Of a DNA stretch of 64,000 nucleotides, positions 54,052-62,633 are shown piece by piece. The stretch comes from Streptomyces griseorubiginosus (GTDB taxonomy: Bacteria > Actinomycetota > Actinomycetes > Streptomycetales > Streptomycetaceae). Numbering within the stretch: the first letter of the stretch is position 1; each line of letters starts with the position of its first letter. Made by a program: the position numbers and the translations under genes. The stretch covers positions 1 through 64,000 of the forward strand of contig NZ_WVUG01000008.1 in assembly GCF_017614965.1 (NCBI RefSeq), written 5' to 3'. The notes beneath the pieces were generated by a model. That model had not been told where the DNA came from, made no database searches, and saw only the letters and a list, made by a program, of their open reading frames with translations.

Positions 54052-54771
54052 GTGTCCCTGACCGACAAGGCGATCACCCAGATCCGCCAACTCATCGCCT
54101 CCGGGGCTCTGCCTCCGGGCGCGAAGCTGCCTCCGGAGCCCGAGCTGGCCGCCCAGCTCGGGCTCTCCCGCAACCTCGCGCGCGAGGCGGTGAAGGCGTT
54201 GTCCATGGCGCGCGTGCTGGAGATCAGGCGGGGCGACGGCACGTACGTCACCAGCCTGCAGCCGAGCCTGCTGCTCGAGGGCCTCGGCGGAGCGGTGGAA
54301 CTGCTGCAGGGCGACCCCGGTGCGGTACTGGACCTCATGGAGGTGCGGCGGCTGCTCGAACCCGCCGCCACCGCCCTGGCCGTCGCCCGGCTGACGGACG
54401 TCGGGCTGGCGGAGGTGAAGCGGCATCTGGACGCCATGCGCGAGGCGCGCGACGACGTCGAACGCCTCAACGCGCACGATGTGGCGTTCCACCGCGCCAT
54501 CGTGGACGTCACCGGCAACGAAACGCTGATCACCCTGCTGGAGGGCATCTCGGGCCGCACCCTGCGCGCCCGGATCTGGCGTGGTCTGGTGGACACCCGC
54601 GCGGCGGCCCGGACGCTCGCGGAGCACGAGGCGATCTACGCCGCCCTGGCCGCACATGATGCCGTGCTGTGCCATGCCGCGGCCCTGGTGCACGTCAACA
54701 ACACCGAGCAGTGGCTGCGGCAGCACCTGGAGTCCACGGAGGCAGTGTCGATGACGGGATCAGACGAGTGA
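54052..54771 (+). CDS. GntR/FadR-family regulator (copy 1)
   Basis: 239 residues from GTG 54052 (AGGAG 6 bases upstream). The winged HTH has KLPPEPELAAQLGLSRNLAREAVKAL and RRGDGTYV; the C-terminal FCD effector domain has LMEVRRLLEP, DVAFHRAIVDVTGN (metal-site Asp/His) and the later HEAIYAAL. It is the last gene of the sugar operon, so autoregulation is likely. It is strikingly similar to the protein at 57480-58217 along its whole length. Confidence 0.93.
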   Translation: MSLTDKAITQIRQLIASGALPPGAKLPPEPELAAQLGLSRNLAREAVKALSMARVLEIRRGDGTYVTSLQPSLLLEGLGGAVELLQGDPGAVLDLMEVRRLLEPAATALAVARLTDVGLAEVKRHLDAMREARDDVERLNAHDVAFHRAIVDVTGNETLITLLEGISGRTLRARIWRGLVDTRAAARTLAEHEAIYAALAAHDAVLCHAAALVHVNNTEQWLRQHLESTEAVSMTGSDE

Positions 54772-54803
54772 GACGAAGGCGTCCGCGCCGCCGCGACGGA
54801 GAG

Positions 54804-54845
54804 CGAGGTGATGCCCGGACGGTTCTCCGTCCGGGCATCACCTCG
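54804..54845. terminator. strong bidirectional terminator (19-bp perfect stem)
   Basis: A perfect 19-bp inverted repeat (left arm 54804-54822 beginning CGAGGTGATG, right arm 54827-54845) encloses a TTCT loop. It lies between the convergent GntR and fucosidase genes and should stop transcription from both sides. Confidence 0.85.
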
Positions 54846-54867
54846 GTTCGCCGCCTTCACGCCCGTG

Positions 54868-57099
54868 TCACTGGGCGGTGAAGGTCCACAGGAGGTTGGT
54901 GCTGCTGCCGTAGCCCCACTGCTTGGTGACCGACCCGGAGGCCACGTTCCCGCCGCCGTCCAGGACGAGGCCGGTGGCCCGGTTGGCGATGGTGCACATG
55001 CCCTCACCGCGGTGCGTGACCGTCCACTGCTGGTTGTTGCTGCCGCTCCACGCCGCCTGCCGGGCCGCGGAACCGTTGGACGTGGCGCCCCAGCCGTCGG
55101 CGACCATGCCGTTGGTCCGGTTGACCAGCTTGTAGTAGCCGCCGCCGACCTCGACGAGCTGCCACTGGAGGTTGGGGCTGCCGTCCCATGTGTACTGCTT
55201 CAGGTTGGACCCCGACGCGACGTTCCCGCCGCTGTCCAGGGCCAGGCCGTCGGTGACGTTGGTGATGCGGAAGTAGGTGGCCGGATTGAACTGCACCTTC
55301 AGGGAGGTGATCTGGTCGTTCTGGCCGGTTACCCGCAGGTCGGGGTTGTCGGCGGTGAAGGTCCAGGACGTGCCGGTGAAGTTGTCGCCGCTGTAGGCGA
55401 TGATCTGGTTCCCGGCCGCCAGCTTCAGGGAGGAGATGCTCTGGGCGTCCAGCCCGGCCAGCTGCAGCTGGTCGGCCGTGTAGGTGCCGGGGTCGAGCAC
55501 CGCGTGGTTCGCGGAGTAGTTGACGTCCTGGTAGACCACGGCACCCACCGCCGGCTTCAGCGGGGGGATCGGGCCGGAGAAGCTGAGTTTGAGGACGTAG
55601 GCGCCCGCGGAGTACGGCGCCGAGGAAGGCAGCGTCACGGTCAGCCCGGAGGAGTCCTGCGTCGGGGCGGCCAGGTTGATGTAGGTGCCGGCCGTCGAGT
55701 CGAGCAGCTTCACCGAGGTGAGCGAGGAGAGGCTGATGCGGTCCGAGCTCAGGGTCTTGATCTTCAGTGAACTGCCGGGCCAGGCGAGGACGGTGGCGTA
55801 CAGCACCGTGTTGCCCTTGCTGCGGGTGAAGCGGATGTCCTGTGCGGTGCCGACGAGCGGGGCGGTGAACGAGCCTCCGCCCATCCGGGTGGGGCCCTCG
55901 CCGTACTGCGTCCAGGCTCGGGTCCCGTACACCGACTCCCCGAAGCGCTTGAGGTAGTCGCCGATGCCGAGCAGAACGTCCTTCTGCCCCTGAGGAATCG
56001 TGCCGTCGGCCATCGGCGCGATGTTCAGCAGCATGTTGCCGTTCTTGCTGACCCGGTCGATCAGGGAGTGCAGCATCTGCTGGATGCTGTAGTAGCCGAT
56101 GCCCTGGGTGTAGCACCAGCTGGAGCTGGAGATGCTGTCGTCGGTGAGCCAGTAGGGCGCGGTCCGGTCGGCGGGGCCGCCGCGCTCGTAGTCGAAGACC
56201 TCGCCGTGGCCGTTGAAGCCGTCCTTGTAGGTGGCGACGACCTCTTTGCCCCAGGAGTTGGCCTGGTTGTAGTAGTACGACAGGAAGTTCAGGCGCTGCG
56301 TCTCGTCGACCTTGTCGAGGTCGAAGTCCTGCCAGAGGATGTCCGGTTGGGCCCGGTCGACGACCTCCTTGAGCTTGTCGTACCAGAGTTGGTTCTCCGC
56401 GGTGGAACCCAGTTGGCCGTAGAGCTTCTTCAGGCTGGGGTCGGTCTGGGCGGGCACGTGGTCGTAGTAGCCGTTGAAGTGGTAGGCGTGGTGCATCGCC
56501 ACCAGCAGTTTGAGGTTCTTGGCGCGGATCGCCGTGGTGAACAGCTTCAGCAGGTCGAGCTTGGGGCCCTTGGCGACCGAGTTCCACTCGTTGACCTGCG
56601 AGTCCCACATGGAGTACCCGTCGTGGTGCTCCGCGACCGGCCCCGCGAACCTCGCCCCGGCGTCGACGAACAGCTGCGCCCACTCGTCGGGGTCGAAGTT
56701 GCCTCCGGCCGACTTGAGTTTGGGTGCGAACTGGGTGAAGTTGCCTGCCTTGTCGTTCGCTCCGTTGATGAAGTCGTGGTATGGCCACACCGAGGGGTCG
56801 CCGTAGGTCGCGATGTGGTGTGTGTTGGCGTTGCTCCCGCCGATGTACATGTTGCGCGGGTACCACTCGCTGTCGTAGGCGGGGACGCTGAAGACGCCCC
56901 AGTGGAAGTAGATCCCGAACTTGGCGTCCTGGAACCACTCCGGAGCGGGCGGGTGCTGGTTCACCGAATTCCACGTGGCTGTGTAGGTGCTGGGAGCGGC
57001 CTGCGCACTGCCGGCGCCGAACACTCCCCCTGCGACGGCTGCCGCGGCCACACAGGTGGCACCGGCCAGGAACTGACGTCTGTTGATCGAACTGGGCAT
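54868..57099 (-). CDS. exported alpha-L-fucosidase (GH29) with crystallin-like and ricin-type modules
   Basis: 743 residues. A Tat signal (NRRQFLAG...GSAQA) directs folded export. The GH29 domain (~45-440) has KFGIYFHWGVFSVPAYDSEWYPR, EHHDGYSMW and ILWQDFD, whose first Asp is the expected nucleophile. A beta-sandwich follows (~450-560), then a beta/gamma-crystallin-like domain (VVYQDVNYSANHAVLDPGTY, ~575-650), then a ricin-type lectin with QW repeats (LQWQL, QQWTV, LLWTF, ~655-743). It releases L-fucose from glycans outside the cell for the importer encoded across the terminator. Confidence 0.93.
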   Translation of the reverse strand: MPSSINRRQFLAGATCVAAAAVAGGVFGAGSAQAAPSTYTATWNSVNQHPPAPEWFQDAKFGIYFHWGVFSVPAYDSEWYPRNMYIGGSNANTHHIATYGDPSVWPYHDFINGANDKAGNFTQFAPKLKSAGGNFDPDEWAQLFVDAGARFAGPVAEHHDGYSMWDSQVNEWNSVAKGPKLDLLKLFTTAIRAKNLKLLVAMHHAYHFNGYYDHVPAQTDPSLKKLYGQLGSTAENQLWYDKLKEVVDRAQPDILWQDFDLDKVDETQRLNFLSYYYNQANSWGKEVVATYKDGFNGHGEVFDYERGGPADRTAPYWLTDDSISSSSWCYTQGIGYYSIQQMLHSLIDRVSKNGNMLLNIAPMADGTIPQGQKDVLLGIGDYLKRFGESVYGTRAWTQYGEGPTRMGGGSFTAPLVGTAQDIRFTRSKGNTVLYATVLAWPGSSLKIKTLSSDRISLSSLTSVKLLDSTAGTYINLAAPTQDSSGLTVTLPSSAPYSAGAYVLKLSFSGPIPPLKPAVGAVVYQDVNYSANHAVLDPGTYTADQLQLAGLDAQSISSLKLAAGNQIIAYSGDNFTGTSWTFTADNPDLRVTGQNDQITSLKVQFNPATYFRITNVTDGLALDSGGNVASGSNLKQYTWDGSPNLQWQLVEVGGGYYKLVNRTNGMVADGWGATSNGSAARQAAWSGSNNQQWTVTHRGEGMCTIANRATGLVLDGGGNVASGSVTKQWGYGSSTNLLWTFTAQ

Positions 57100-57297
57100 G
57101 GGGCATCCCTGTGACGGACGGAAGCAGACGGAAGAGGTGCGACCGGCGCGACGCCCACCGTCCGCTGCGCCGGTTGTTACGGAAGAAGGTCCGCCATGTG
57201 TCCTCACCATGTCAACGGGCGTGCAGGGATGAAAACAGCTTCTCACCTGCGATTTTCTCCCGAAAAAGCACCTTTGAAAGGATATGCCCACCGGCAA

Positions 57298-57308
57298 ACA
57301 TACAATGT
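57298..57308. promoter_or_regulatory. palindrome ACATACAATGT (candidate GntR operator)
   Basis: An 11-bp dyad with the ACAT-N3-ATGT layout seen upstream of the transporter operon (42933). It lies in the 380-bp divergent region (57100-57479) between fucosidase and the second GntR gene. That region is AT-richer than its surroundings and holds no gene. Confidence 0.45.
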
Positions 57309-57479
57309 CTGGGGCCTCCGGGGTCACGCCACCGGCGCCGCGCGAGGCCCCGTCAGGCGGAGCCACACGGCGTCGGCGGAGCCCCACGACCTCCCCGGTA
57401 TCATCAGCGCCACACCTGACGCGCCGCCGCGGTCACCGGCGTACCGGACCGCAGGACGCACTCACGGAAGGAGCTCACG

Positions 57480-58217
57480 TTGTCCCTGACAGACAGGGCC
57501 ATCGGGCAGATCCGTGAGCTCATCCGCTCCGGCGCACTGCCGCCGGGCGCGAAGCTTCCCCCGGAGCCGGAGCTCGCCGCACAGCTCGGCCTCTCCCGCA
57601 ACCTCGCCCGCGAGGCCGTCAAGGCACTGGCCGTGGCCCGGGTCCTCGAGGTACGGCGCGGCGACGGCACGTACGTGACCAGCCTCCAGCCCAGCCTGCT
57701 GCTGGAGGGACTCGGCGGTGCGGTGGAACTGCTGCAGAGCGACACGGGTGCGCTGCTGGATCTCATGGAGGTCCGCCGGCTGCTCGAACCACTCGCCACC
57801 GGACTGGCCGCCGCCAGGATCACCGATGAGCAACTGGCGGAGGTGAAGGGCCACTTGGACGCGATGCGGGAGGCGAGCGACGACGTCGAGCGGCTCAACG
57901 CCCACGACGCGGCCTTCCACCGCGCCGTCGTGGCCGCCACCGGCAACGAAAGCCTGCTGACCCTGCTCGAAGGCATCTCGGGTCGCACCCTGCGCGCCCG
58001 CATCTGGCGGGGCCAGCTGGACGACCAGTCCTCCGGGCGGACCCTCGCCGAACACGAGGCGATCTACAAGGCCCTCCTCACCCGCGACGCCGCGGTGAGC
58101 CAGGCAGCGGCCCTGCTCCACGTCAGCAACACCGAGCACTGGCTGCGAGAACACCTGCGTGCGGCCGGTTCCACACAGGAGAACGGGACGCCGGAGAAGC
58201 AGGAGAAGCAGGGCTGA
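57480..58217 (+). CDS. GntR/FadR-family regulator (copy 2)
   Basis: 245 residues from TTG 57480 (AAGGAG upstream). It shares long identical blocks with copy 1, including PPGAKLPPEPELAAQLGLSR, RRGDGTYVTSLQPSLLLEGL and LLEGISGRTLRARIWRG. The HTH is nearly unchanged, so both should bind the same operator. Differences concentrate in the effector domain and the tail, which ends in a Lys/Glu/Gln run. It is divergent from the fucosidase and is probably its regulator. Confidence 0.93.
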   Translation: MSLTDRAIGQIRELIRSGALPPGAKLPPEPELAAQLGLSRNLAREAVKALAVARVLEVRRGDGTYVTSLQPSLLLEGLGGAVELLQSDTGALLDLMEVRRLLEPLATGLAAARITDEQLAEVKGHLDAMREASDDVERLNAHDAAFHRAVVAATGNESLLTLLEGISGRTLRARIWRGQLDDQSSGRTLAEHEAIYKALLTRDAAVSQAAALLHVSNTEHWLREHLRAAGSTQENGTPEKQEKQG

Positions 58218-58356
58218 CGGTCCGCCCGCCCGTGAAGGCGACGTTCCCTGTGCAGTATTTTGCTCGTTTGGAGGTCATAAGATACCCAATCACGCACGGT
58301 TGTTTCATGGAGATGCGCACATCGCGGCGCACTCCAGTGACAGAGAGTTGTGAGAC

Positions 58357-59145
58357 ATGGCGGCACCGCAGGCCCGCTGGAACGCACTGCTCGAGATGCT
58401 GACCCGCGACGGGCGGATCGAAGTCGAGGCAGCTGCCGAGGAGTTGCAGGTCTCCGCCGCGACGATCAGGCGCGACCTCGACGAGCTGGCGCGCCAGCAG
58501 ATGGTCACCCGCACGCACGGCGGAGCCGTGATCAACGCGATCGCCTACGACTTGCCGCTGCGCTACAAGGCCGCGCGCAATGCTCCGGAGAAGGAGCGGA
58601 TCGCGCACGCGGCCGCCGGGCTGGTGAAGGCCGGCGCCGTGGTGGGGTTGAACGGCGGCACCACGACCACCGAGGTGGCGCGGGCGCTGGCCACCCGCGC
58701 CGACCTGAGTTCCGGCGGTGCGGAGACGGCGGTCACCGTGGTGACCAACGCGCTGAACATCGCCAATGAGTTGGTCGTACGCCGCCACGTGAAGCTCGTG
58801 GTGACCGGCGGGGTGGCCCGGCCGGCGTCCTATGAGTTGATCGGGCCGCTGGCCACCGAACTGCTCGCGGAGATCGCGCTGGATCAGGTCTTCATCGGGG
58901 TGGATGCCATCGACGTGGCCCACGGGGCGACCGCCCACCACGAGGGTGAGGCCAGCATCAACCGGGCGCTGGCCCGCCGGGCGCAGCAGGTCGTCGCGGT
59001 CGCCGACGCCTCCAAGCTGGACCGGCGGGCCTTCGCCCGCATCTGTCCGGTGGAGGACATCGACGTCCTGGTGACCGACAAGGCCGCCTCGGACGAGCTG
59101 ACCGAGTCGTTCACGGCGGCCGGCGTCGAGGTCATCCGCGCCTGA
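58357..59145 (+). CDS. DeoR family transcriptional regulator
   Basis: 262 residues. The N-terminal HTH reads RIEVEAAAEELQVSAATIRRDLDEL, followed by RTHGGAV, the DeoR signature. The C-terminal sugar-phosphate sensor has GLNGGTTTTEVARAL, VVTNALNIANEL and VADASKLDRRAF. It likely senses a phosphorylated intermediate, which would fit the kinase product of the operon. An AT-rich upstream stretch (58251-58310) probably holds its promoter. Confidence 0.93.
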   Translation: MAAPQARWNALLEMLTRDGRIEVEAAAEELQVSAATIRRDLDELARQQMVTRTHGGAVINAIAYDLPLRYKAARNAPEKERIAHAAAGLVKAGAVVGLNGGTTTTEVARALATRADLSSGGAETAVTVVTNALNIANELVVRRHVKLVVTGGVARPASYELIGPLATELLAEIALDQVFIGVDAIDVAHGATAHHEGEASINRALARRAQQVVAVADASKLDRRAFARICPVEDIDVLVTDKAASDELTESFTAAGVEVIRA

Positions 59146-59444
59146 CACCACGGGCGCGATCGTGACCAGCGCGGTGGCTCACCGACGCGCGCTCCCGGGA
59201 CGACGTCACCCGGACGACGGTGGGCACCGGCACGCCTTCGGTGCGGCCACCGCACACCCACAACCAGGCATCAAGAAGGGCTCCCGCATTCGCGTCTCAT
59301 CCACGCGTTCGACCCCACCGCACAAGCCGTTCCCTCAGGAGGACGAAGAGGAAGCCCGGTCCGGTGACAACCGAGTGGCCAGGGCCCCGCACGGGCAGCA
59401 CTCGGACGATCCCGCACCGCTTTCGACCACCACGGAGCCCGCTC

Positions 59445-60164
59445 GTGAGCGATGTTGTCTTCACAGCCGACTTCACCTCGGAACGCCAGTGGGTCGCGGG
59501 GCGTTCCTGGGCCTATCCCGACGGTGGCCCGACCAACCCTGGCGACAACAAGCTGGACTACCTCACGTCGGACCCGGCCTACTCCCGCACGGGAACGTTC
59601 CGCGCCACCCGCCGAACCGACGGCTGGTGGAACACCGGTCTGCTCACCACCGAGGGAAGCGAGGAAGGCTTCACCGTGCGCACCGGCGACCAGCTCAGGG
59701 CCAGGGTCTGTCTGCCCACCGGGCTGGGTGCGTGGCCGGCGATCTGGACCTGGCGGGACGGAGGCAACGAGGTCGACGTCTTCGAGTACCACCCCGACAA
59801 CCCCGACCTCCTGGAACTCTCCAACCACGTCCGGCAAGGGCAGAAGTATCTCCGAAGTCCGGCGGTGCGTCCCGGCGCGACCATCGAACTGCAGGTCACG
59901 TTCGGTCGCCGGGATGTGGTGTGGTCGCTCGACGGGACGCAGGTCTTCGCCGACGGACGGGGCGTGGGCGCTCGCTGGCACGCCTACCTGATCGTCAACC
60001 TCTCTGTCTGCGCGGGCCGTTACCATCCGCCTCCCGACCCGACAGCGACCGAACTGTCCTTCCGCGTCGAGACCCTCACCGTGCACCGCCCCTCGATGCC
60101 CTCGGTGCCGCACCCGGCAGTCCCGGACGCCCGTAGCCAGTGGGAGGCAGGTGCCGAGTCCTGA
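59445..60164 (+). CDS. GH16-like concanavalin-fold glycosidase without signal peptide
   Basis: 239 residues from GTG 59445 (GGAG 7 bases upstream). The frame is open to 59220, but that part is Arg/Pro-rich and non-family. The core has LGAWPAIWTWRDGGNEVDVFEYHPDN, whose ExDxxE matches the GH16 catalytic motif, and VVWSLDGTQVF. GH16 enzymes cut beta-glucans, galactans and related polymers, normally outside the cell. No export signal is visible at either start, so it may be cytosolic, leave by another route, or act as a binding module. The ~300 bp before it contain no other gene. Confidence 0.7.
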   Translation: MSDVVFTADFTSERQWVAGRSWAYPDGGPTNPGDNKLDYLTSDPAYSRTGTFRATRRTDGWWNTGLLTTEGSEEGFTVRTGDQLRARVCLPTGLGAWPAIWTWRDGGNEVDVFEYHPDNPDLLELSNHVRQGQKYLRSPAVRPGATIELQVTFGRRDVVWSLDGTQVFADGRGVGARWHAYLIVNLSVCAGRYHPPPDPTATELSFRVETLTVHRPSMPSVPHPAVPDARSQWEAGAES

Positions 60165-60248
60165 TCAGCGATCGACGTCGGCTCCGCAGGGCAGGGCGTG
60201 CGTGGCGGCCGCACGTGTCCCGGCCCCGGGCGTGGGCACCCGGTGGGC

Positions 60249-61523
60249 ATGGAGATGCCGACCTCACCCTTGATCGACCGTTCGCTGCCAGCTCTCGCCA
60301 AGGGCTACACGTGGCTGCCCGGCCTGCTGCGCGACCGCCCCGACGGCGTGACCCGCACCCGGGTCATGGGCAAACCCGCGCTTGTCCTACGAGGACCCGA
60401 AGCGGTGCGGTTCTTCTACGACGAGGACAATGTGCGTCGCGGCGGCGCGCTGCCGGAGCCTGTGCTGAGCACCTTGTTCGGCCACGACGCCGTCCACACC
60501 CTCGACGGCGACGCCCACCGGGCCCGCAAGGAACTCTTCCTGCCGCTGCTCCACCCCGACCGGATCGCCGGCCTTGCCGAACATGTGACCGCCGCGTGGG
60601 ACGAGGCCGTACGTGAATGGAGCGGGGCCGAACAGACCGTGCTGTTCGACGCCGCGAGCGTGGTGCTCACGCGCGGCGTGTTCCGCTGGGCGGGCGTTCC
60701 GCTCGACGAGGGCACCACGCAAGACACGGAACATCTCGCGCGCGACCTCGTCGCCATGGTCGACGGCTTCGCCACCGCAGGGCCCCGGCACTGGCGGGCG
60801 CGGCGGGCACGGACCAGGCAGGAGCAGCGGTTCGCCCGCCTGGTCGACGACGTGCGCTCCGGCACGGTCACCGCCCCTGACGGGTCAGTGCTCGCCGCGG
60901 TGTGCGAGCACCATGAGGCCGACGGCGAGCCCCTGCACCCGCACACGGCCGCCGTCGAGCTCCTGAACGTCATCCGCCCCACCGTCGCCGTCTGCTGGTT
61001 CATCGCCTACACGGCGCACGCGCTGCACCTGCAGCCGAACCAGCGCGAACGGCTGCGTGGCGGCGACACCGCCTACACCGCCGCGTTCGTGCACGAGGTG
61101 CGCCGCTTCTACCCGTTCGTGCCCTACCTCGGCGGCCTCGCCGTCCGTGACCTGGCCTGGCGGGACGTCTCGGTACCGGCCGGCGGGATGGTGCTGCTCG
61201 ATGTCTTCGGCCAGAACCACGACGAGAAGTTGTGGAGCGACCCGTACGTCTTCCGCCCGGAGCGGTTCCTCGAGCACCCGGTCGAGCGTGACGAACTGAT
61301 CCCACAGGGCGGTGGCGAGCCGCGCAGCGGTCACCGCTGCCCCGGGGAGGGCCTTACCATCGGCCTGCTCGAAGCGCTCGCGCTCCGCCTGGCCGATCTT
61401 GAATTCACCGTCCCGGACCAGGACCTGAGGATCTCCCTGCGGCGCATCCCGGCGCGCGTGCGCAGTGGCTTCGTGGTACAGGACGTGCGGGTGCCGAGCG
61501 CGCACACGCTGACGACCGTGTGA
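60249..61523 (+). CDS. cytochrome P450, CYP152-type fatty-acid peroxygenase
   Basis: 424 residues. The heme-binding segment is GGGEPRSGHRCPGEGLTIGLLEAL, whose Cys loop is spaced as in CYP152 (SPalpha, BSbeta, OleT). The I-helix has VIRPTVAVCWFIAY: an Arg-Pro pair replaces the acid-alcohol pair of ordinary P450s. In CYP152 this Arg binds the fatty-acid carboxylate so H2O2 can be used directly for alpha/beta hydroxylation or decarboxylation. No redox partner gene is adjacent, which agrees. Confidence 0.88.
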   Translation: MEMPTSPLIDRSLPALAKGYTWLPGLLRDRPDGVTRTRVMGKPALVLRGPEAVRFFYDEDNVRRGGALPEPVLSTLFGHDAVHTLDGDAHRARKELFLPLLHPDRIAGLAEHVTAAWDEAVREWSGAEQTVLFDAASVVLTRGVFRWAGVPLDEGTTQDTEHLARDLVAMVDGFATAGPRHWRARRARTRQEQRFARLVDDVRSGTVTAPDGSVLAAVCEHHEADGEPLHPHTAAVELLNVIRPTVAVCWFIAYTAHALHLQPNQRERLRGGDTAYTAAFVHEVRRFYPFVPYLGGLAVRDLAWRDVSVPAGGMVLLDVFGQNHDEKLWSDPYVFRPERFLEHPVERDELIPQGGGEPRSGHRCPGEGLTIGLLEALALRLADLEFTVPDQDLRISLRRIPARVRSGFVVQDVRVPSAHTLTTV

Positions 61524-61581
61524 CACCTGGCGTTTTTCTCCGTTCGGTGCCCGGCGGTACGCGAAGACGGCCGCTCTCACG

Positions 61582-62391
61582 TCATTCCGTCGGCTGCTCG
61601 GGGTCCTTGCCGGTTCCGGGTTCCGCCATCCGCCGGTGCGCCGCGGCCTTGACCCCGTCGGGCAGCACCTTCCCCGCCAGTTCCTGCGCCTTCGTCTTCA
61701 GCGAGCCCGCCACGGTCTTCTTCTCGCCCTCAACGATCGCCTCGAACGCCTGCTCGGCCACCGTGGCGGGATCGTCCTTCTTCATGGTGCCGATCCGGGT
61801 GTCGTCCGCCATGCCCGCCCTGCGGAAGAAGTCCGTGTCCGTGGGGCCCGGCATGAACGAGGTGACCGTCACACCGGTGTCCTTCACCTCCTCCGCCAAC
61901 GCCTGGGCGAAGGACTGCACGAACGACTTGGACGCGTTGTACACCGGCTGGAAGGCACCGGGCATCGTCGACGCGACGGACGAGGTGAACGCGATCCGTC
62001 CCGCGCCGCGCTTCACCATGGCCCGAAGCAGTGGCTTGGCCAGCCGCACGGTGGCGGTGACGTTGAGATCGATGACCTCCTGGTCGTCGGTGAGATCGGT
62101 GTCCACGAACGCGCCGCCCTGGCCGACCCCCGCATTGAGGACGACGACGTCCAGCGTCAGCCCGTCCAGCGCGTCCAGCAGCAGGTACCGGCCCTCGGCG
62201 GCCCTCAGATCGGCGCGCACCGCGCGGACTTCCGCGCCCGTCTCCCGCAGAGCCCGCGCTGCGGAATCCAGCCGTTCGTCTTCGGCGTTCACCACGAGGT
62301 CGTAGCCGTGCAGCGCGAACTGTCGTGCCAGTTCGAGGCCGATTCCGCTGGATGCGCCCGTGACCAGGGCAAGGGGTCGTATGTCAGTCAT
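61582..62391 (-). CDS. SDR family oxidoreductase
   Basis: 269 residues with TGASSGIG, VLNAG, Ser in FTSSVAS and YNASK, all intact. It belongs to the same subgroup as the SDR at 95-898 (GGAFVDTDL, and a C-terminal helical tail after a KKD stretch). The C-terminus is charged (DPEQPTE). The start ATG at 62391 follows from the family N-terminus; the frame is open further upstream. Substrate unknown. Convergent with the P450 gene. Confidence 0.9.
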   Translation of the reverse strand: MTDIRPLALVTGASSGIGLELARQFALHGYDLVVNAEDERLDSAARALRETGAEVRAVRADLRAAEGRYLLLDALDGLTLDVVVLNAGVGQGGAFVDTDLTDDQEVIDLNVTATVRLAKPLLRAMVKRGAGRIAFTSSVASTMPGAFQPVYNASKSFVQSFAQALAEEVKDTGVTVTSFMPGPTDTDFFRRAGMADDTRIGTMKKDDPATVAEQAFEAIVEGEKKTVAGSLKTKAQELAGKVLPDGVKAAAHRRMAEPGTGKDPEQPTE

Positions 62392-62633
62392 ACGGGCCGA
62401 GTAACCCACTCGACCGGTGGCAACCAGATCGGCCAGGCCTCTCCCCTGCTGGCTTTCAGACATGTGATGGAGAACAATGCTCATTCCTTCCGTACCATCG
62501 CTACAACACAGCTGTGCGGCAGCAACCACGCGAATCACGCGTCACCAGGCCGTGCAGCGTGTGCATGGGACACCGCACATGCTGCACGCCTGCCGATCGG
62601 CGGCCGAGGCAACCGGGAAAAGGAGTGAGGACC

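Noticed and set aside
43112..54771. Rhamnose or ribose operon instead of fucose
   Set aside because: The transporter alone would allow ribose, but fuconate dehydratase blocks, FucU-type mutarotase, a D-threo-aldose dehydrogenase-type AKR and an adjacent alpha-L-fucosidase favour L-fucose and its stereo-relatives.
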